From assembly GCF_023617245.1 (NCBI RefSeq), contig NZ_CP067396.1, positions 5,862,001 through 5,926,000 of the forward strand: a stretch of DNA of 64,000 nt, read 5' to 3'. The notes under the pieces are model-generated. The model was given only the letters and a program-made list of their open reading frames with translations. It was not told the DNA's origin and made no database searches. Every line of letters begins with the position of its first letter. The stretch's first letter is position 1. Origin of the DNA: Lysobacter enzymogenes. Lineage in GTDB: Bacteria; Pseudomonadota; Gammaproteobacteria; Xanthomonadales; Xanthomonadaceae. Both the position numbers and the translations under genes were made by a program. Below are positions 62,480 to 64,000 of this stretch, piece after piece.

Positions 62480-63085
62480 TCACTGGTAGACGAACTTCGG
62501 CATTTCCCATTCGTAGCGGATCGCCAGCAGGCGCACCGCGAAGCCGCCGCCGAGGCAGGCCAGCACCGCGACGTTCTCGGCCACGCCCAGGCGCAGCAAC
62601 CCCAGATACGCCATGCCGGTCAGCAGCGAGATCACCGCGTACAGTTCGCGCTGGAACACCAGCGGAATCTCGTTGCACAGCACGTCGCGCAACACGCCGC
62701 CGAACGCGCCGGTGAGCATGCCGGCGACGACCACGATCGCCGGCTGGTGGCCGGCTTCGCGCGCGACCGCGCAGCCGATCAGGGTGAACGCGATCAGGCC
62801 CAGCGCGTCCAGCCACAGGAAGGTACGGCGTAAATAGTGCAATTTCTTCGCCAGGAACGTCGCCGCGAACGCGGCGCCGACGGTGTAGCCCAGGTACTCG
62901 GGATGGCGCACCCAGCCCAGCGGATAGTGGCCGAGCACGATGTCGCGCAGCGAGCCGCCGCCGAGCGCGGTGACGCAGGCGATGATGACCACGCCGAACA
63001 AGTCCATGCGCCGGCGGCCGGCGGCGAGCGCGCCGGTCATGGCTTCGGCGCTGATGGCGATGAGGTAGATGATCTGCAGCAACAC
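62480..63085 (-). CDS. TRIC/YadS-family (UPF0126) membrane channel
   Basis: The 201-aa protein has seven predicted membrane segments arranged as two repeats of three plus one. Each repeat holds a glycine-rich motif (VIIACVTALGGGSLRDIVLG and VAGMLTGAFGGVLRDVLCNE), typical of prokaryotic TRIC channels. GTG 63085 is the start with GGAGA upstream. The 5' leader contains a tandem glycine riboswitch, so the gene is probably glycine-controlled and may move glycine or cations. UPF0126 genes under glycine riboswitches are known in proteobacteria. Confidence 0.92.
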   Translation of the reverse strand: MLLQIIYLIAISAEAMTGALAAGRRRMDLFGVVIIACVTALGGGSLRDIVLGHYPLGWVRHPEYLGYTVGAAFAATFLAKKLHYLRRTFLWLDALGLIAFTLIGCAVAREAGHQPAIVVVAGMLTGAFGGVLRDVLCNEIPLVFQRELYAVISLLTGMAYLGLLRLGVAENVAVLACLGGGFAVRLLAIRYEWEMPKFVYQ

Positions 63086-63249
63086 GGGCGGGTCTCCGGC
63101 GAGGATCGGGAAACCGCGGCGGCGACGGAGACGGATGCGCGCGGACGCCGCGCCGCGGAGCGGACGCAGGCGGACGGCGGGACCGCGCGCGCCGGAGCGC
63201 GCGCAGCGATGCGCATCGGTTTCCGCAGCCTCGGCCGCGGCGCCGCTCC

Positions 63250-63447
63250 CGCTGTCCTTTTACCTGAGAGTTTGCGCGGCGCCGGCATGGCCGGGCCGCT
63301 TGCCCCTTCGGTGGGCCGTCGAAGCGGCCTCTCTCCAGATCGGCGATGTCGTTGCAGTGTTCCGGTCGGCGGACCGGGCCTGAGCGATTATGGGAGCCTG
63401 CGCCTTCGGCGGGCGGCGGCCGGAGCCGGCGCCTCTCTTCTGCGAAC
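63250..63447 (-). ncRNA. Tandem glycine riboswitch
   Basis: On the minus strand aptamer 2 shows GGAGAG (63336-63331), CCGAAGGGGCAA (63311-63300) and CTCTCAGGTAAAAGGACAG (63270-63252), the strict glycine consensus. Aptamer 1 (about 63447-63360) shows AGAGAGG, GCCGAAGGCGCAGG (63410-63397) and GCTCAGGC (63386-63379), with GGTCCGCCGACCGG closing. The linker is short. Two aptamers in series upstream of the TRIC gene fit glycine-responsive control. Whether glycine turns expression on or off was not determined. Confidence 0.9.
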
Positions 63448-63513
63448 GCCGGCATGGTATCAGGCGAATGCGGCGAAACGAACCGCAAGCGCCGCCGCGA
63501 ACGGCGGGAAACC

Positions 63514-63656
63514 CCTGTAGGAGCGGCGCGAGCCGCGACCGCGACACTGCGCATACGACGCAAACCGGAAGTCACGGTCGTAGGTTCCGCAGGCAATGGC
63601 CGGTGGCGCCGCAAGCGCAGTGTCGCGGTCGCGGCTTGCGCCGCTCCTACAAGGAG
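63514..63656. repeat. Family B repeat, inverted pair
   Basis: CTGTAGGAGCGGCGCGAGCC (63514-63533) and GGCTTGCGCCGCTCCTACAA (63633-63652) lie about 100 bp apart, between the riboswitch and the ABC ATPase 3' end. Confidence 0.85.
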
Positions 63657-63674
63657 CTCACGTCGCCTGGCATC

Positions 63675-64000
63675 TCAATCGCCCGCCAGCGCCTGCACCA
63701 TCGATTGCTCCAGCGAGCGCGCTGGGTCGGCGCGGATCGCATCGAGTTCGCCCGCGCCCCACTGCCGCCGCAAGCGTCCTTCGACCAGCAGCGCGGCGCG
63801 GGTGATGAAGCGCTCGGCCACGTCCAGCGAATGCGTGGCCAGCAACACCGCCACCCCGCGTTCGCGCGCCAGCTCCTGCAGGTGGCGCTTGAGCGCGTAG
63901 GCGCTGAGCGGGTCCAGGCCGTTGAGCGGTTCGTCCAGCACCAGCAGCGGCGGTTCGCCGAGCAGGCCCAGCGCGATCGCCAGTTTCTGCCGCGTGCCCA
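63675..64000 (-). CDS. ABC transporter ATP-binding protein, C-terminal part only
   Basis: About 108 residues of the C-terminal end are visible; the rest lies right of the window. GTRQKLAIALGLLGEPPLLV includes a variant signature motif (GTRQK for SGGQ) followed by Walker B and D-loop LVLDEPLNGLDP, then the H-loop ATHSLD. This form is typical of ABC-2 type exporters. The protein ends LEQSMVQALAGD. The cognate permease is not in the window. Confidence 0.92.
   Translation of the reverse strand, partial: GTRQKLAIALGLLGEPPLLVLDEPLNGLDPLSAYALKRHLQELARERGVAVLLATHSLDVAERFITRAALLVEGRLRRQWGAGELDAIRADPARSLEQSMVQALAGD

Larger units (their letters stand above)
63086..63674. other. 589-bp spacer with riboswitch and repeats
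   Basis: No protein gene is supported. The left 165 bp is the mRNA leader between riboswitch and TRIC start, with GC-rich stems that may form the expression platform. The tandem glycine riboswitch follows (63250-63447), and family B repeats (63514-63656) lie towards the ABC ATPase gene end. The riboswitch promoter should be at about 63450-63510. Confidence 0.65.

Overview
The window is a GC-rich (about 70%) chromosomal segment of a gammaproteobacterium in the Xanthomonadaceae/Lysobacteraceae, most likely Lysobacter. Evidence for this is the oleBCD hydrocarbon genes, a candidate XVIPCD-type T4SS effector, Lysobacter-like secreted serine proteases, a YjfI/PspA/flotillin operon and dense intergenic palindromic repeats. 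The species assignment is inference. About 46 protein genes are supported, two of them cut by the window edges. I saw no tRNA, rRNA, CRISPR array, intact insertion sequence or integrase.

Layout. 1-4.4 kb (minus): the start of ubiJ, then oleD, oleC and oleB, which make long-chain olefins; oleA is not present. 4.7-9.3 kb (plus): a CitE-like CoA lyase, a beta-propeller/sodium symporter fusion and a LysR regulator. 9.5-13.9 kb: a lower-GC island holding a 134-aa partner gene and a 1205-aa candidate effector. The effector has an N-terminal PIN ribonuclease-like domain, a peptidoglycan-binding domain and an XVIPCD-like tail; a 35-bp remnant of a related gene lies upstream. 14.2-24.6 kb (plus): TonB receptor, serine hydrolase, PfkB kinase, barrel/FGE-like fusion, GH127 arabinofuranosidase and class III CoA-transferase. 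The promoter-proximal regions of citE and of the TonB receptor share an almost identical 24-bp motif, so the two blocks probably form one carbohydrate/organic-acid catabolic regulon interrupted by the effector island.

24.8-35.3 kb (minus): a six-gene envelope-stress operon, yjfI-pspA-yqiJ-yqiK(flotillin)-giant AAA ATPase-PLD nuclease, with a probably leaderless promoter containing an inverted repeat. 35.5-45.3 kb: an AMP-ligase and a divergent phosphopantetheinyl transferase, rsmG-parA-parB, surface-glycan genes (epimerase, GT2, lipid-A-synthase N-domain protein), a GFA protein and rpmB-rpmG followed by a duplicated terminator block. 46-48.8 kb (minus): two tandem 412-aa secreted serine proteases.

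49.6-61.7 kb: an acetate/carboxylate module. It contains the CrbS-type symporter/histidine kinase, the CrbR-type LuxR response regulator, acetyl-CoA synthetase (acs), a DcaP-like porin and an MHS-family transporter. A DUF1080 protein and two small membrane proteins sit between crbS and crbR. 61.9-64 kb: a uracil-DNA-glycosylase family protein, a TRIC/YadS channel gene under a tandem glycine riboswitch, and the end of an ABC ATPase gene.

Three main dispersed repeat families fill the spacers: A (GGGAGGGCCTTCAGGCCCGA), B (GGCTTGCGCCGCTCCTACAG) and C (CATCCCCGCGAAAGCGGGGA). Copies of A have entered coding sequence in at least two genes.
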